Assembly (NCBI GenBank): GCA_029339505.1
Contig: JAQISU010000081.1
Location: 17,157,501 to 17,221,500 of the forward strand
Source of the DNA: Unio delphinus
Taxonomy: Eukaryota; Mollusca; Bivalvia; Unionida; Unionidae
Length of the DNA stretch: 64,000 nt
Direction: 5' to 3'
A program made the position numbers and the translations under genes. Shown piece after piece: positions 28,961 to 43,299 of the stretch. The notes under the pieces were generated by a model, which was not told where the DNA came from, did not search any database, and saw only the letters and a list, made by a program, of their open reading frames with translations. Each line of letters opens with the position of its first letter. The first letter of the stretch is position 1.

Positions 28961-31900
28961 GCGATTGTAACGTTTAAATAACGTAAAATTAAGTTTCAAG
29001 CTTGCTTTTATCAGAAGATTTTCTTATTTTTAATATATGCGTGTGTGCCTGTGGTCAAATCCCCATCACATCTGTTGACATATATTGATTGTTACAATTT
29101 CCTTGTTATTGGAGAGAACTTTCAGTAAGATGTTAGCTTCTTAATGAATTTCCAGATATTGCATTGCCTGAATTATATGGTATGTAAGAATAGTTTCTTA
29201 AATACGTATTATTTAGACTAATGACATCATAAGTACAATAAGTCTATGTTCCCAGTACATAGATGACATATAACTCAAACTATGTCCACAGTCTCCTTGT
29301 GTAATAGATAGTATTCACACACAAATAAACCACTCCCATCATCTTTCATCTTTGTAAACACACAGTACACATCCGTACCAAGTAATCAGTTTTAGTATTG
29401 TCACTGTTCCATAGGTGACTAAGTAAATGTCTTGTGCACCGCTAAAACTTTAAAATATTCAATGACCTTAACCCAATGCTTGATTCAGCAAAATACCAGG
29501 GAAGGTCGGAGGAAATCGGACGAATGTTAAGTAAGAATTAAATGGTTACATCGCGAAAAGTAAAGTAACATAACGATTGTGCTTCCAAGCTACGGATATA
29601 ATGACTTTTGCATAATCTGACAAATAAATACACAGGCAAATAGGAGATTATGTGCAGATATTAAGTTCATTACGAGACTAATAACATATGTCTAAAAGTT
29701 TATTGACACTTTCATTTTTGCGGTCTGATTTTGACTGAAAAGAAAAATTCTGGCAACTGATACAATGATTAAGTACATTTTTTACTTGCTTGATGTTTTT
29801 CCATTTGGGTCAAATACGGTTCGCTGAAGTTCAAATCTGTGCTAGAATAATAGGGAAGATTATCAGCAAAAAGCGGAAGCCTTCGGGATCAAGTTATTTT
29901 TCGAGTGTTTTTGCAAACCGTTGAACATTACCGTTGTGTTATGCATGTTTGCTATTCATTCATGAATAATAATTACACATAAGAATCCATCTTCAAATTG
30001 CGCTAAATGGGATTCCTTTGTTTGTCTATACCTGAAGTTTGGATTATTCAACATCCTAAGTAATTTCATCTTATTTTCGATCAGGATAAATTGTTTTGTT
30101 AACTTAAAGTCTAGATGCATTAAACATCATCACTGTTTAGGTATTATATGACTGACGATCTGAATGAACTCGGATATTAAAGTACTCGATATATTTTTTT
30201 AAACAGGTTTTGACTATACATGTATACGTAAACAATAACTGTTGTATGCTATACTCGTATTACGGTCCAAACATCATTTATTACGTTTTAATGCTAACGT
30301 TCGAATGTCATTTATAACGTTATATTGTTAACGGCCCGAACGTCATTTATAATGTTATAAAAACTAACGACCCGAATGTCATTTGTACTTACATCATTTG
30401 ATTCTCATCCAAATTTTATCATAATTAAAAAATGGTGAAGACAAAAGATTCACTCAGACAATTAACTAACAACTGAATAAATGCATAAATAAATAAAGTC
30501 GTGCGTCAACAGATTCCAGAAGTTGGATAAGTAGTAAAACAATGTTTTTCTAGTATATCATTTAAAACCGTTTTATAAGCTGGAGGGAAGATTATCGATG
30601 GTGGGTGTTGATCATTGTTGTAGGTCATAATTACTTTTATCCTGATTTGAAGTTGACGTTCGTTAAGACAAGCGTATAGTATTACAAGGTTGCTCTATTA
30701 CAAAATTCAGTTTTATTGCAGGATTTTACGTTGTTACAAACGTAAAGAATTTTATTTTACATATCTCCTAAAACATAAGATTTCATGATTAGCTAAATGA
30801 GCAAAATTCGCTTCGGCAAAGGAAAAATTTAATATAATTATTGCAGCATCAAAATAAGTCTTTGAAGCTGTATTTAGGTCAGTTGCAGTGTCGGGCATTA
30901 AGTCTCAATGCAAGATAATATTACAACATTAGCTGATTTTGAAAGTTATAAATATATCAGTTTGCAATCAGCAACCTCGTGACTTAAAACCAGATCCTTT
31001 CCATCACCGGGAACATATAAAGTCAATACTGTTACAAATACAATTTCTTAGATGCCTTATTATGGCTGTTTGTACATTCTAATTAGCTTTCCACATTTCA
31101 ACTATGCGTTTATAAAATTGTTTTGCCAATGTAAGCATTTTTGTCGTTATGTTTATCATACATTTTTTAATCATGGGTCCAAGCAAATGTTACTGTGATG
31201 CACAAGGGACTCACGAATCCGTCAAACGTATTTATTTTCCAATGTGCAAATCAACAGATAAAAGTAATTATCTAGCCACTCAGATATAAAGGATGTGTGT
31301 GTAGATGTCAGTGTTTGCGCACTTGTACCTTATATATGCTATAGCATAGAAAGTAGAAATAGTAATTATAGTTTACTGTAATTGTACTGGAAAATGCTAC
31401 GAGAATTTTTCTCGGATTAATTCTGTACGACCTCTGAAAAGAAAATATCCATCAAAGATAAAGAGTTTATATTTTACTATACCATCACAATACTCTTTTA
31501 ATTATACACTCATTCTATTATTCTACCTAATGCTTAATTATAAAAAATACCCCTACAGAAACAAATAATTACATTTATGCTGTATTCCAAAAACAATTTA
31601 CAACCGGACATTCATCAATAATCAATCTATTAACAATAGTAAACCATACCTTATTTCATTGTCAAATTGGTTAATTATATCGTTTAATAGGCTGGTATTT
31701 TCTCTATTCAATCTTCCTTTCATATATTTATTTTGAGCATCACTGAGTATTGATGGAAAAAACTTTTAGTCCTAGTTGCGATGGCTCGCGAAGAAATATA
31801 TAAATATATAGTCAATATTTACAAGTGATATAGGACTTCAGTTTTTAAAATATATTCTGTCTTATCTTCCTTCTGTAGACATGTAATGACTCCTTGAGTT

Positions 31901-32096
31901 AGAAAATCTGAAACTGTTCTTTGAGTACATCCTTGATTTATTGATCTACATATAAATCCCCCAAAAGACTTTCACCAACATTAATAGAACTTTACAGGGA
32001 ATGCATCTAAACCAGAACTTTTTCAATTTTCCATCCGTTTTACGGACATACCTAATTCATAAATTGTAAGCAGACCCTATTATGATTCTCATTAAG
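28961..32096. other. Non-coding stretch with a minor repeat at 30265-30390
   Basis: AT-rich. At about 30265-30390 there are three diverged units with GTCATTTATAACGTTAT and CTAACGGCCCGAAC. Otherwise nothing is supported. Confidence 0.5.
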
Positions 32097-32205
32097 GGAA
32101 AAAGAAACATGGAGAGTCATCTTTATTTTCCCCCTACATAATTTTCATTTACAGTGTCATTTATAAATACACTTTGTGACCATCTCATTATACTCAATGT
32201 TATCG
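32097..32205. repeat. Dispersed repeat, copy 2
   Basis: Second copy of the 28843-28960 repeat, in the same orientation. Confidence 0.8.
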
Positions 32206-33094
32206 CCAGTTGAGTATTATAGTTCCAATATCCTTTTCCCTTTGGACACGTTGGAAACACCACACTTAAAACAATAGCTGAATGACCTGTATTATACGCT
32301 GGTAAGATACTCATCAGCTTTTATCATATGAATGTCATCCGATACAAGAAAGTAATCTAATCTACTTTTTAAAATGGATAGTTGTGCCTCCAGAAATACA
32401 TATATAAGTCCTGATTGGATTTCGCCAAGGATAAATTTCTTCAAATTCATTTTTCAGGTCTGGAATCGCTGCCTTAGACTGTTGGTGCTTGTCATGTAAA
32501 TTATTATAAGTATCAAAATCTAGTCTTGAACAGTATTCCAGTCTCCGCACACTATCATTGATAAGTTCCCCATTCAAACAAATGTCATCTTTAAACTTTC
32601 TATAAACAAATGCTAGGATTATCACCATTATAACCGTACAATTTCACGAAGGTTATTCGGTTGCCATTAATTGTAATATCTGAAACAATAAATCTCCCTT
32701 AACGTGTCTTTCTCTATGAATTGCGAAAAAGTATAAATCCTACCAAATCATCAGTTGGTTTGGAACCAACATTGAATAACGAAATACGGAAACAAAAGTA
32801 ACAACTTCATATTCGATAGCGAAAAAAATTACTTTCTTGAGATGTTACTGTTTTCATGGAGTAAAATTTAAAATTGAAAATCAGAATTAATATACAGAAT
32901 CACTCAGTACTCGATACGATTTTCATCGTATCCTATTTTAACAAATTTGAGGATTAAGACTTGACCGCCATACAAATTAAGATTGTTAAAGCTAATTGTG
33001 TCAGAAGGTTTGTCTGAGTGACTAATGACTATCTAATTAAAACTGATGTGCTGCCTAATAAGTCTCTTTATATAATTACATCTATCGTTTATAT
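32206..33094. other. Non-coding stretch, nothing recognised
   Basis: An 88-codon minus frame at 32362-32628 lacks a recognisable domain. Confidence 0.45.
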
Positions 33095-33097
33095 TGT

Positions 33098-33310
33098 TTA
33101 AGTAGTTAGAGCGTCCGCCTCGGATACCAAGTCATAGCAAAGACTTGAAAAAATGGTACAAGAAGCTGCCTCGCTGGGCGCTCAGCATTAAATGGTTAAT
33201 CTTAGAATGGGTCGTCCTGGTGCCAAAATAATATGACTAGATGGAACACGCTGCCAATTCTAGACATCACTGTTTACTGCAACACAGATATTGTAGAGCT
33301 ATGAGTGACA
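33098..33310 (+). mobile_element. tRNA-derived SINE, plus strand, damaged
   Basis: TAGTTAGAGCGTCCGCCTCGG marks the tRNA-like head, with the B box lost. The body shares GCTGCCTCGCTGGGCGCTCAG and GTCGTCCTGGTGCCAAAATA with the other copies. Confidence 0.7.
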
Positions 33311-36300
33311 ATATTGAAATATTAATATCCGGCCTGTCGACGGATACCGAATTAGAACTAACTAGCCGGTTTGTAAATGACCAAGTCACTTTACATCTAT
33401 GTTTCGTAAGTTTACATCTATGTTTCGTAAGTTACAAATACTTAGCATTATACTACCCATCCATCAGATATGCCAAAGCGACGACCCATCTAAAGAGACA
33501 AGAATATCTGTCTGAAAAATATAATCAGACTATTGAGAGTACTAAACATCTCAGTCTGTTTGTATTCATGTGAGGTCTGGACCCTGACAGCAGAATTATA
33601 ACGAAGAATCCAGGCACTTGAAATGAGATACTACATAACCATCCAAACGGTGGTCACAATAATGTTTGAAACAATATTACCACCTGTATGAGAAGACATG
33701 GCAAGTTCAATACTTTCACCGTGGTTTTGACCAAATGAATAACATCGTCGAAACCATCTTAGCCATCAACACTAAAACAATACTCCCATCTTTATGAGCA
33801 TAAAACACAGTCAAAATTATTCAGTTTTGCCATGTTTTCGTTTGAATGTTCAACATCAAACGAAGCCGACGCAGCCATCAATACCAGACCAATCAGTTGT
33901 TTAAGTACAGATGAATGATCTCTTACTTGAAAAAGCAAGACAAGCAAGAATGTTCTAATTTACTAAAATCACCCCTTGATTTATCAAATACAAGTAGCAG
34001 TGTTTATGTCTTGGAAAAGAACACTCTAAAAAGAACGGGGTGGTCATCATCCTAAATGAAATATGAACTGAAATATCTGAAGGAGTAAATTTCTCTTTGC
34101 TGAACTATAATTTTTCCTTGCAAACAACATTTTGCAATTTATTAAAGGACAAACATCACTATTCCATATTGTGAAATTTTGTCTTAATACACTTCTCTTT
34201 TCTGAGCTAAGTAAATTATAATTGCAACACAATATAGTTTAAATAATTTAAACGCTGTCAATCACTTGTCACTCCCAAGAATATTTTTAAGTCAAAGAGC
34301 AAAATAAATACACAAGCTATATTTCTGACACACTGTAGTTCAGTAAAATGAATGAATCGGTTACGATTTCAAAACGTTTAGTCCTGTTTCACATCCGAGT
34401 TATATTATCATTTGTGTGTGTACATGCGATGTCTCAACAGACAGTTTCGGATCGCAAACATGATTCGTAATTCTATTTTCGGCTGGCAATTACTCCTGTT
34501 TCATAAATTTGATATAGTGATGTGTATTCATTTGAATTAGGCTTGTTATGTATCAGATGTGGAAATTTAGCCATTCGTTCAACAGAACAACGCGTCAGGT
34601 CTTACAAAAGATGTATTAATTTATCATGATCAGTTTCAGTCTCTTCTTCAATAATATTTTCATTACACGCTTAGCCTTGAACAAGTGTGACCCAGTAAAG
34701 CCCTTTCAAGGTTGTATTTCGATTAAATTGAAAAGTCCGAGGGTACATATACTGTTTTGTCTATTCTGGCGAATGTTTTCTAAAAATTAGAATGACTAGA
34801 CACAGTTGTCACAGATTACAACAACACAACATTAAGACTTGCCGCCACTTTTCCTGATCGGTAATGTTAACTCTCAGTAATGACTTTAACGTAATGAGAC
34901 TAATGTATATCGCATGCCTTTTTCCTTTGTCACTTATAGATCACAGCATTAACAAGCTCTGGATTTTGTTATTATTTATTTATTAATGATCATTGCACTT
35001 GAAAACTAATACTCTTTACTTATTACATTTTCGCCTTATCTTGGATCACCAAATTATCCTAAGCAGTGGCAAAGACCGAATGTATAAACCATTATTCATA
35101 TTGTGCACCCTTCCAAAACCATTTAAACTATCGACTTTTGATGCTTTCTTGTCATATTAAGCGAAAAGAAAATTGGATACGAAAGAATGAACGTTTTGTA
35201 TGTGTATCTTCAACATATTCATTTGTATTGCTTACAATGTTGACATTAAAAAGCCTGTGCGACTTCCTTTATCTCAATGAATGGCATTTTTATATAACAA
35301 AATATGAAAATGAGGGGTATACGGCATGCTTACGTAACGAGGTTCTTGTGTTTTTGTTGTTAAGTCCTTGTTAAATTCTCTTTATCGAATATGATGGGGA
35401 TCCATTAAAGAGTTCGACATTAACTCACAAACGCGTCTTATATAGCTGTCTTATCACCGTATATATCATATTATTCAATACTCATCTGGACTTAGAACGC
35501 CATGAGAAACTTAGATATTGAGAGACTATTATTTTTATATTTTTTTTTCAAATATAAGGCTTTCAACGTTTGCACTGCTTATTTGAAACATAATGTAGAT
35601 TGTCACGTTAACGATGTGACAGACTAAGATGACGTAATGCATAATTCGTTTGTTCTTATTATACATTACTGAGATAAGGAAACGAAATATCGAATTCCCG
35701 AGTGGATCAGGCTTCAACGAATTATAACTTAATCTCTTGAGATGCTTTCCTCGAGTATAAAAATCAACGATAATATATATTTGCCTTGGACAGGCACAAC
35801 GTAGGTCTGTATCTAAATCTTAAACACAAAATGATAATTTATTAGTCACGAAAGAGCATCTGTTTTAGATTACATCAATTAACTGTATATCATCAATCAG
35901 ATAGTCATGTTATTTCAGGGTATATTTCAAAGTATTACGAAATCATAATGTCTAATTTATCTTTCCTTCCAGAGTTTCGCTTTGTTATCTCTTAGGTCGA
36001 CTTACATTCATTTTATGCTTCACCTAACCGATTTGATAAAAACTGGATAAGAAGCATAAAAAATAATGAAAACATAATCCATTCGCTATTTACACTATTT
36101 TGTTTTTGTTTTTAATAATAACAAAATCACGATAATCATAACAAGGACGTTTAAACGATTTTCATGTTTTACACAAAGCTGTTTATTTTAATTTTTAATA
36201 TATTTCATCAATGTCCATGTATTCGTAAGAGCCTGTGGGTCGCGCTCTAAAATGTGGTCCAAAGCGGGACATGTTTAAAAAAATCATGAAGTTCTACAGT

Positions 36301-37190
36301 GGCGAAAACAGGAAGTATTTCCACATTTTTAAACTAAAGATTAATTTGCCAAGAACAATTTGAAAAGGTTAAATTTCTGTCTATAATTGTAAGTTGAACT
36401 GTCCGTGTTTAATATCTTGTGGGATCTGTAGACCTGCTCAGAAAGTGTTGATATGAAATAAATTGGGTTGACCGTAGTGGCTAAGTAATATACCTTAAAT
36501 AATAAGCTATTTCCTTTGTATCATTAACTATGGTTCCATATCCCTGTTCTCTTAATTCAGTGATTAGGTGATTTTAAATTTTGTTTTATTTTTTTTAAAT
36601 CTACGTTTGTCAAAATATTCCATCGTCTTGATAAACGGATATATCATCACCACTGAATGTTGACCCGCAATCCCAGCTCGATGACTGTTTCGACAGTTGA
36701 GACATTTGAACTGGTACCACGATCAAGATAAGTATTGTCATGAGACAAATGTATGATTCCCGTCAACGTTTTCTGATAATAGTTAGAATAAAATATGAAA
36801 GCAGTCAAACCTGTGAACAATTCGAGCGAAGTTTTAAAACACACACAACACACGCTGTTCTAAGAACTCTCTTATACTAGAAGAAATATCAACAGACACG
36901 TATAAGCAAACGTGGAAAACGTTAATTTTTACACTGTGATTTCTTTTTTTTATAGCAACGTCTTAGCTTTTGTGTAAAGTTGGACGCAATTGCGTTGCAA
37001 GATTTGACCATTGGTATAAAAATGAAAATTTCTAGTTCTAACAAACTAGTTTAGTTTTCGGAAACGAAATCTCTCAGCGTCTACTTTGATTATGTTTAAA
37101 GAAAATTCTATCAAAATAACGTTATATTTTTCAATCAAAATAAGATATAAAGGTAGCCAATCTAACATTGTTATCAACACTCGCCCTCTT
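33311..37190. other. Non-coding stretch upstream of the GPCR gene
   Basis: AT-rich. Nothing supported apart from distance to the receptor gene; its promoter and 5' exons may lie here. Confidence 0.45.
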
Positions 37191-37198
37191 TATTGCAG
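37185..37198 (+). promoter_or_regulatory. Possible 3' splice site of a 5'-UTR exon
   Basis: A pyrimidine-rich CTCTTTATTGCAG precedes the receptor ATG by about 560 bp and could be the acceptor of a 5'-UTR intron. It rests on the motif alone. Confidence 0.25.
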
Positions 37199-37760
37199 AC
37201 AAAATTCGCCGAAGAACAAGACAAACGAGTCGCAAATTAACCGAGAAGGGTAGACAAGCTGTTTGATGAGGCATCACAGAAGCATGATGTTGTAGCAAGA
37301 AAGATCTCAGCGCAACAGCAAAAGTGAATTGCTTTTAACTGTGCAGTGTATTGTCATGGACCAATATCCATGAATGTCGTAGATTAAAAGACCTTCATGT
37401 GCTACATCTGAGTGTTAATCGATTTATAATATGGCACTACGAAGATGTTCTGCTCAAGATGCTTTGAGGACAGAATCCGTTTCTGGAAAAGCTACTTGAC
37501 TACTATAAAATATATGTTATCTATACATATATATTGAGCGTACAGCGATAATTCGCAGAAGAATTTATATATGCTAATTTACAACAATTGTTTGAGTGAG
37601 TTTTCTGGAACGATGAATAGCAAGGGCGATTTGGTCGATTGGAATTTGTACTGGAATTGCTCCATCTCCTGCTGACAGATTCAGCTAAATTGTGTTGCAT
37701 CGTTTTAATCACCGACGTCACTATTATATCTCTAAGATTCAGTTAGAAGTGTGTTCGGCA

Positions 37761-38480
37761 ATGGATTATAACAATTCTAGTTTTACTGAGGAAACTTCAT
37801 ACACTCCACTCGTCATACCTGCTTACCAGAAAGCCATAATCATAACCATGTACAGCGTGATCATCATCTTCTCTGTGGGCGGTAACAGTATCGTATGTTT
37901 CATCGTTTTCCGCGCCAGGCGCATGCGCACAGTTATGAACTTCTTCATCGTTAGTCTGGCTATGAGCGATCTTCTAATGGCGGTTCTGTGCATTCCTTTT
38001 ACATTTGTTGCAAATTTAATCATTAATTCCTGGCCTTTTGGCGCCGTTCTATGTCCGGTAGTTACATTTCTTCAAGTAGTTACTGTCTTTATGAGCTCCT
38101 TTACTCTCGTTGCAATTAGTCTGGATAGATACTTCGCCATCGTATATCCCTTAAGACCCAAAATGACGAAGCAGCAAGCGTGCATGGTCATTACTTTAAT
38201 TTGGATGCTGTCAATTTTGATCCCTCTTCCGACAGCTATAACATCAAGAGTTCATCGTTATGTAAATGTATCTAGTGCCCCCGAATTTTGTGAAGAAATA
38301 TGGGAAAACACCACAGCGAAATCTATTTATAATTCGATTCTTCTACTCCTACAATATTTTATTCCATTGCTTATTCTTATGTTTACATACGGTCGCATTA
38401 GCATTGTTTTGTGGATTAAAAAGACTCCAGGGGAAGCTGTAGGCACAAGGGATCAAAGAATGGCGAAGTCTAAGAGAAAG
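37761..38480 (+). CDS. Luqin/RYamide-type neuropeptide receptor (class A GPCR), exon 1
   Basis: Encodes residues 1-240 of an about 383-aa rhodopsin-family receptor at the plasma membrane. TM1 has the GGNSIV motif (about 40-45), TM2 has LAMSDLL (66-72), and the TM3 end has DRY at 122-124. C98 and C177 can form the conserved extracellular disulfide. N-glycosylation sites lie at the N-terminus and in loop 2. IPLPTAITSRV in TM4 and KTPGEA...RDQRM in intracellular loop 3 are typical of RYamide/luqin receptors within the NPY-receptor-like group. The start at 37761 is preferred because the 23 upstream in-frame codons do not resemble a receptor N-terminus. The exon ends at AAG|GTAATT. Reading on gives only a short tail and a stop at 38570. 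A closely related NPY/NPF-type receptor is the main alternative. Confidence 0.9.
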
Positions 38481-39140
38481 GTAATTCACATTGTTTTATC
38501 CTGCACTATCACTGCTTTCTTTGGAATAAGTATAAGGAGTACGATTTTTTTTATCAATTTGGACGAATAATAAATGTATTTCTTGCTTGACATTGACCAC
38601 GTGCATGCTAGATTTAGAACATTTCTGAAGTTTTACTGTAGTAGCTGCGTAACTAATGCTTCAGACAAACAGAGGGGTTAAGTATTCCTGATGGAATGTA
38701 CTTTTTTTAAATCAGACTGTGAGAGTGTTTCCTCCGCAAGTATTAATTCTGCTTCAGGATATATTTATTACCTGAATCAGAGAACCGGATATAGCAATAG
38801 AAACAAACGAATAGTATGTCATGACTTCAACAAGGAAATGTAAACGGATACAATATTTTACTTAGATCATTCAGATGAAGTTACTGTAAAAATGAATGTA
38901 TAGTCATTGGCAGTCTAATCGTAGAAAAACAGAAAATTACATTATTTTAACTGTACTGATATCTCATTAAAAAATAGACGCTAATGCGAAATCATACTAC
39001 TAGAAACAAGCGAAAGAAATCTTGATCGGAAATAGTTGATAGTGCAAGACAGAGACAACGCAATATCGTGTTTTTCAAAACATCGATAAATTAAGTTATT
39101 TGTGCACAATATTATGTTATGTCCTACGATATGATACATG

Positions 39141-39164
39141 TAAACACACACACACGCACACGCA

Positions 39165-39202
<38 letters not shown>
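39141..39202. repeat. (CA)n microsatellite
   Basis: Interrupted CA/CG dinucleotide run inside the receptor intron. Confidence 0.97.
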
Positions 39203-39204
<2 letters not shown>

Positions 39205-39353
39205 ACGTTCCCTCTAAGCGAATGGTAAATGAGCGCGCAATGCTCGCTGCATTGTGCCAGCATTACGGAGACGTGCAAACTTTAATGTTGGATTGACAAT
39301 TCAGCTGCGCAAGGATGTCTGAGTAGCTGCGCGCAGCTTAGAGGGAACATTGC
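39203..39353. mobile_element. ~150-bp MITE-like element in a CA repeat
   Basis: The ends are imperfect 18-bp inverted repeats: GCAACGTTCCCTCTAAGC on the left and the complement of GCTTAGAGGGAACATTGC on the right, with one mismatch. The inside is GC-rich (GCGCGCAATGCTCG, GCTGCGCGC), unlike the surroundings. CACACAC flanks both sides, so a target duplication is possible but not distinguishable from the array. Confidence 0.65.
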
Positions 39354-42300
39354 ACACACGAATGCACACGTTTTAAAGGGAGAGTGCATAGCATATATTT
39401 TACGATAAATTGTTTTCTCTATATAATAAGCAAGATGACAGATTTATTAAAGATGTTTAAGACTAATATAATTAATGCTGAAATTATGAAGTCATTATAT
39501 GGAGAGAAAAAGTGGTGAATCGTTTCGCGGTTGTAAAATAGCTGAAAACAGAATGTCACTAAAACAGATGATGTACCAGTTGTATATTTCTCTACCGATA
39601 CGTGTTCATCCGCCACATTTTAAACTTTTTATCAGATTAGATAATGAGAGTGCAACAGTTTTTAAGTGGCTACATCATTAATCAGGGTTCCTTAAAGACT
39701 TATTTTATCTTTGCGTCTAAATGTTATTGTCACGAACGTAAAATCAAGTTGATTTTTTTCTTCTATATTCTCTCAAAAACATTTAATCCAAAAGAAGTTG
39801 ATATCTGACTGATTACATCATTTTACTTTCCACACTTGTGCTCTGTATGTGTGCCTTCGATGTCAATCTGTAGAGACTAAGAAGAATTCTGGCGCATAGG
39901 TTTGATAAATGGAACATACAACGTGCAAACGGGTACATATTTCCATGAAACAAAGCTAAAACAACAAACAAATGAAAATAACGCATCAACACACATAGGA
40001 AATCATTGACAATGCTGGAGATGCTATCGTTTCCAAATTACTGTAAAGGATGCTAATCTATATTTGATATCATTCATCCACAAACTTTCTGCTACCAACA
40101 CATTTTTTTAAAGTATGAACTGTAAAATAATTATATTACACCAGATTGTATGACATACTTCACTTTTGCCAATTTAAGCAGCGTTGCCTCAGTCTGCACT
40201 GAGTGCAGGTTTGATAGGATCCAAACACACCAATTTCAGGAAGCCATCATAACAAAGACGAAAATCGGGAAAATAGATATTCAATAGCGAAAATATGTAA
40301 TGTTGATAAATGTGTTACTTTAGCAACAAAGGATTTTCACTGGTTCTTAATCATGAGCAATTTCTTGCCCTAAAACTAAATTGAAAAGTGAAAAACTGTC
40401 TAGGAAAATAGTGTTAAAAATTACCATTCTTGAAAGATTCAAACCATTTCTTGTGTTTCAGTCTCTCCTTCAAAATGAGCATATGTTTTTATCTCTTTCC
40501 GCTGCCTATAATGTATCTAGTGAAACAGTTTGTTTCTTGATCAAGGTCAGAAATGCCAAAGAAGACAGATAACATGACAGGGTATATTTGTTAACCATTT
40601 TCGCTAACTGATTCAGCATTTGCAAAATTTAACCACCTTCGTTAGAACTCTAATATTTTTATTTCGTGTCTCGTTTTAAACTTTGTATCCGTGCATGCAA
40701 AATTCAACTGTTTAAATTGTTAAATAATTTGAAATTATAATATAATCACTTTCATTGCTGTATTAAGTTAATTGTTATCTGCTCCATTCTCTTTATCTTT
40801 TGGTTCATTTCATTTCACAAAGTTTATATTGTCTTTGCTTAGATATTACATGTTTATATATTTAAACGTTTGACAGTCAGAACATCAACAAAATGGTTTT
40901 ATTTACCGGATTAAAATTTTTCATTTTGTTTCAATCTTAAATTGGCATTTGGAAGATGGTGATTCGCAAAAGTAACCTACTTTTGGTTTAAAATTAATTT
41001 TCAAAATAATTTAAATTTGCATTAAGTTAACTTTTCAAATTTCTTTCAACTTATAGAAAGGGAACACATTGTAAAAGAAAACGATGACTGTGTTTCTTTA
41101 CAAAATATAAAGAATCTCTTTGACTTGACTTTGGCGCATTATTTTCTGATAACCATATAATTCTTAAATAAACATTTACAATTACCAACATGAGTTTGCA
41201 GATCATGCCTGCCTCAATAGGAAACATGTTCGGATTGTGTCTAATAAATGATACCTGTGTCTAGCAGATAAATGACGAGTGAAGCAAACGTATTGTCAAC
41301 AAAATTTTCAGATGCAACGCCAGTCTCTTGTATATGCTTTTGAAAAAGATTGTAGTCAGTTACAACACTATAGCCTTCAATACAATAACAAAAAAGCAGA
41401 ACCAACAAGTTTATTCAAATTCAACTGATTATTTATTCAATACAAAGTGAAAGTTTCAGGAAATTGCTGTTTTGCAAATTAAATCCGAAACAATCATAAA
41501 CGTTTTATCATAAGTCGAAAGATTAGCATAAGTCCAAAAGTCTAGTGTTAATTATAAATTCACGTTGTTCTGTTGTACCAATAGTCTTTAATATGCTTAA
41601 CTATTATTAATATTGATGTATTACAGTGATATAATACAGAATATGTTTTAATGGATTTACACTAATCCCAAAATATTGTTTTAGACCCAGATGTCAATAA
41701 GTACACTAACATTCCAATTAATAAGCTGAATTATCAATTATGCTCAAATAATTACTGAATACAACGAACAGTGATTACAAAAAGAGGGAAAATAAAAAAT
41801 ATAAATGAATAATTGTTTACTTTGTGTTCATTATATACAGGCAGTCACGTACCTCATGACACAAAAAATGCCCTGGAACTAGATCATTTCCAATTTTTAA
41901 TCAGGATGTACGTAACTGTCGGCCACTTTTATGTATCAGTCACTACACATCAACGCGGGTTTGGTATATGTAATATTCGTGCGCCTAAACAGTCCTGACT
42001 GAAGACATTTAATAAGGCCGTACTAATGTCCAATAAATCTAGTAATTGTTAATTTGTGAAATATTCAAATTAGATAGGTCCTGCTGACGGCATAAAACTA
42101 TTCGCGGTTTTATTAGTACTGTACAGGATTAACAGAAATTATACAATTAATCTGCGCATGATTGACAATAGCACATTTGTGTCTGTTTCACAATTTCCAT
42201 ATTAAGGGTGTACAATTTTAATGAGATAAATGGGGAGTAAAGTCACAATGGCAGATTGTAAGTACTGACGCAGCCTCAAAAAAAAAAAAAACGATAATTG

Positions 42301-43299
42301 AACATAATGCAAATCGTACAGATTAGATTAATTCAATGTTAACGCCAATAGAGAATTAACGTAGATCATAACAATTAAGTCTATTCAGTAAAAAATGCTA
42401 ATTGTACATTAAGGTAGATCATAAAAATTAGGTATAATCAGTGTAAACGCTAATGGAATATCAAGGTTGATCGTAATAATTAGGTCTAGCCAGTGTAACC
42501 TCTAATTGAACATTAAGGGAGATCACAGTATTAGTCTATCAAGTGCACACATTAAAGAGCATTTAATCGTAGTATGAGACCTTCAAATAAATTATATATA
42601 GTGTTTAATATTGTGTACTGAATACAGCTTGCACTATGATACAAATGTGAACAGGTACAAAAGTGATGTTTACTTTTATCTCTAAGCTTAAACTAGACAT
42701 ACAGAAAGTAGTTATATAGTTTACATTTGATGTACAACTGATTTTACTTTCATAAATAATAACGATAAGATACTTTAAGAAACAGTTATCACACCCATGT
42801 TTTTGTCAACTCGAAACCGTTATACTAATTCATCTCATGTAACCTGATCAACATGTGCAGAACGTCCTAACTGCAATTACAAGAACTTAAACCGTTCTGC
42901 AGATTCATTTCATGTTTACTGGTTGATATATGCAAAACGTCATGTTTGCAGTACAATAGTTCAAACCGTTTCACGTTTTAATATGTTAGCATGTTGCAGT
43001 TGATAAATTCAGAAAGACTGTTTACTTTTGTCAATTGCTTGCACTATGATCGGAGTAAAATATAAAGTGATTAAAGACGATAATTACGCTATAAATAATA
43101 CAGATATTCCCAATCGCTGTTCTACGCTGATAAGCACGATTATAGTCACGTAGATACAAACGAATGCTCTCCCCGTTGCAGACATATGTTATGAACGTAT
43201 TATTATTTTTTTACATAGCAATATGTCACAATATTTATATTTAACAAAGGCTAGTGTTTAATTTAATCCTCTTTTATTCTCTTATTTCTTTGCTTACAG

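Larger units (their letters stand above)
38481..43299 (+). other. GPCR intron (phase 0, GT-AG, 4819 bp)
   Basis: Starts GTAATT and ends TGCTTACAG. It separates codons cleanly, and the joined reading frame continues into TM6. It contains a CA array, a MITE-like element at 39203-39353 and otherwise AT-rich sequence without a supported gene. Confidence 0.9.

Noticed and set aside
33241..33573. 110-aa plus-strand ORF
   Set aside because: Begins inside a SINE body and has no domain features.
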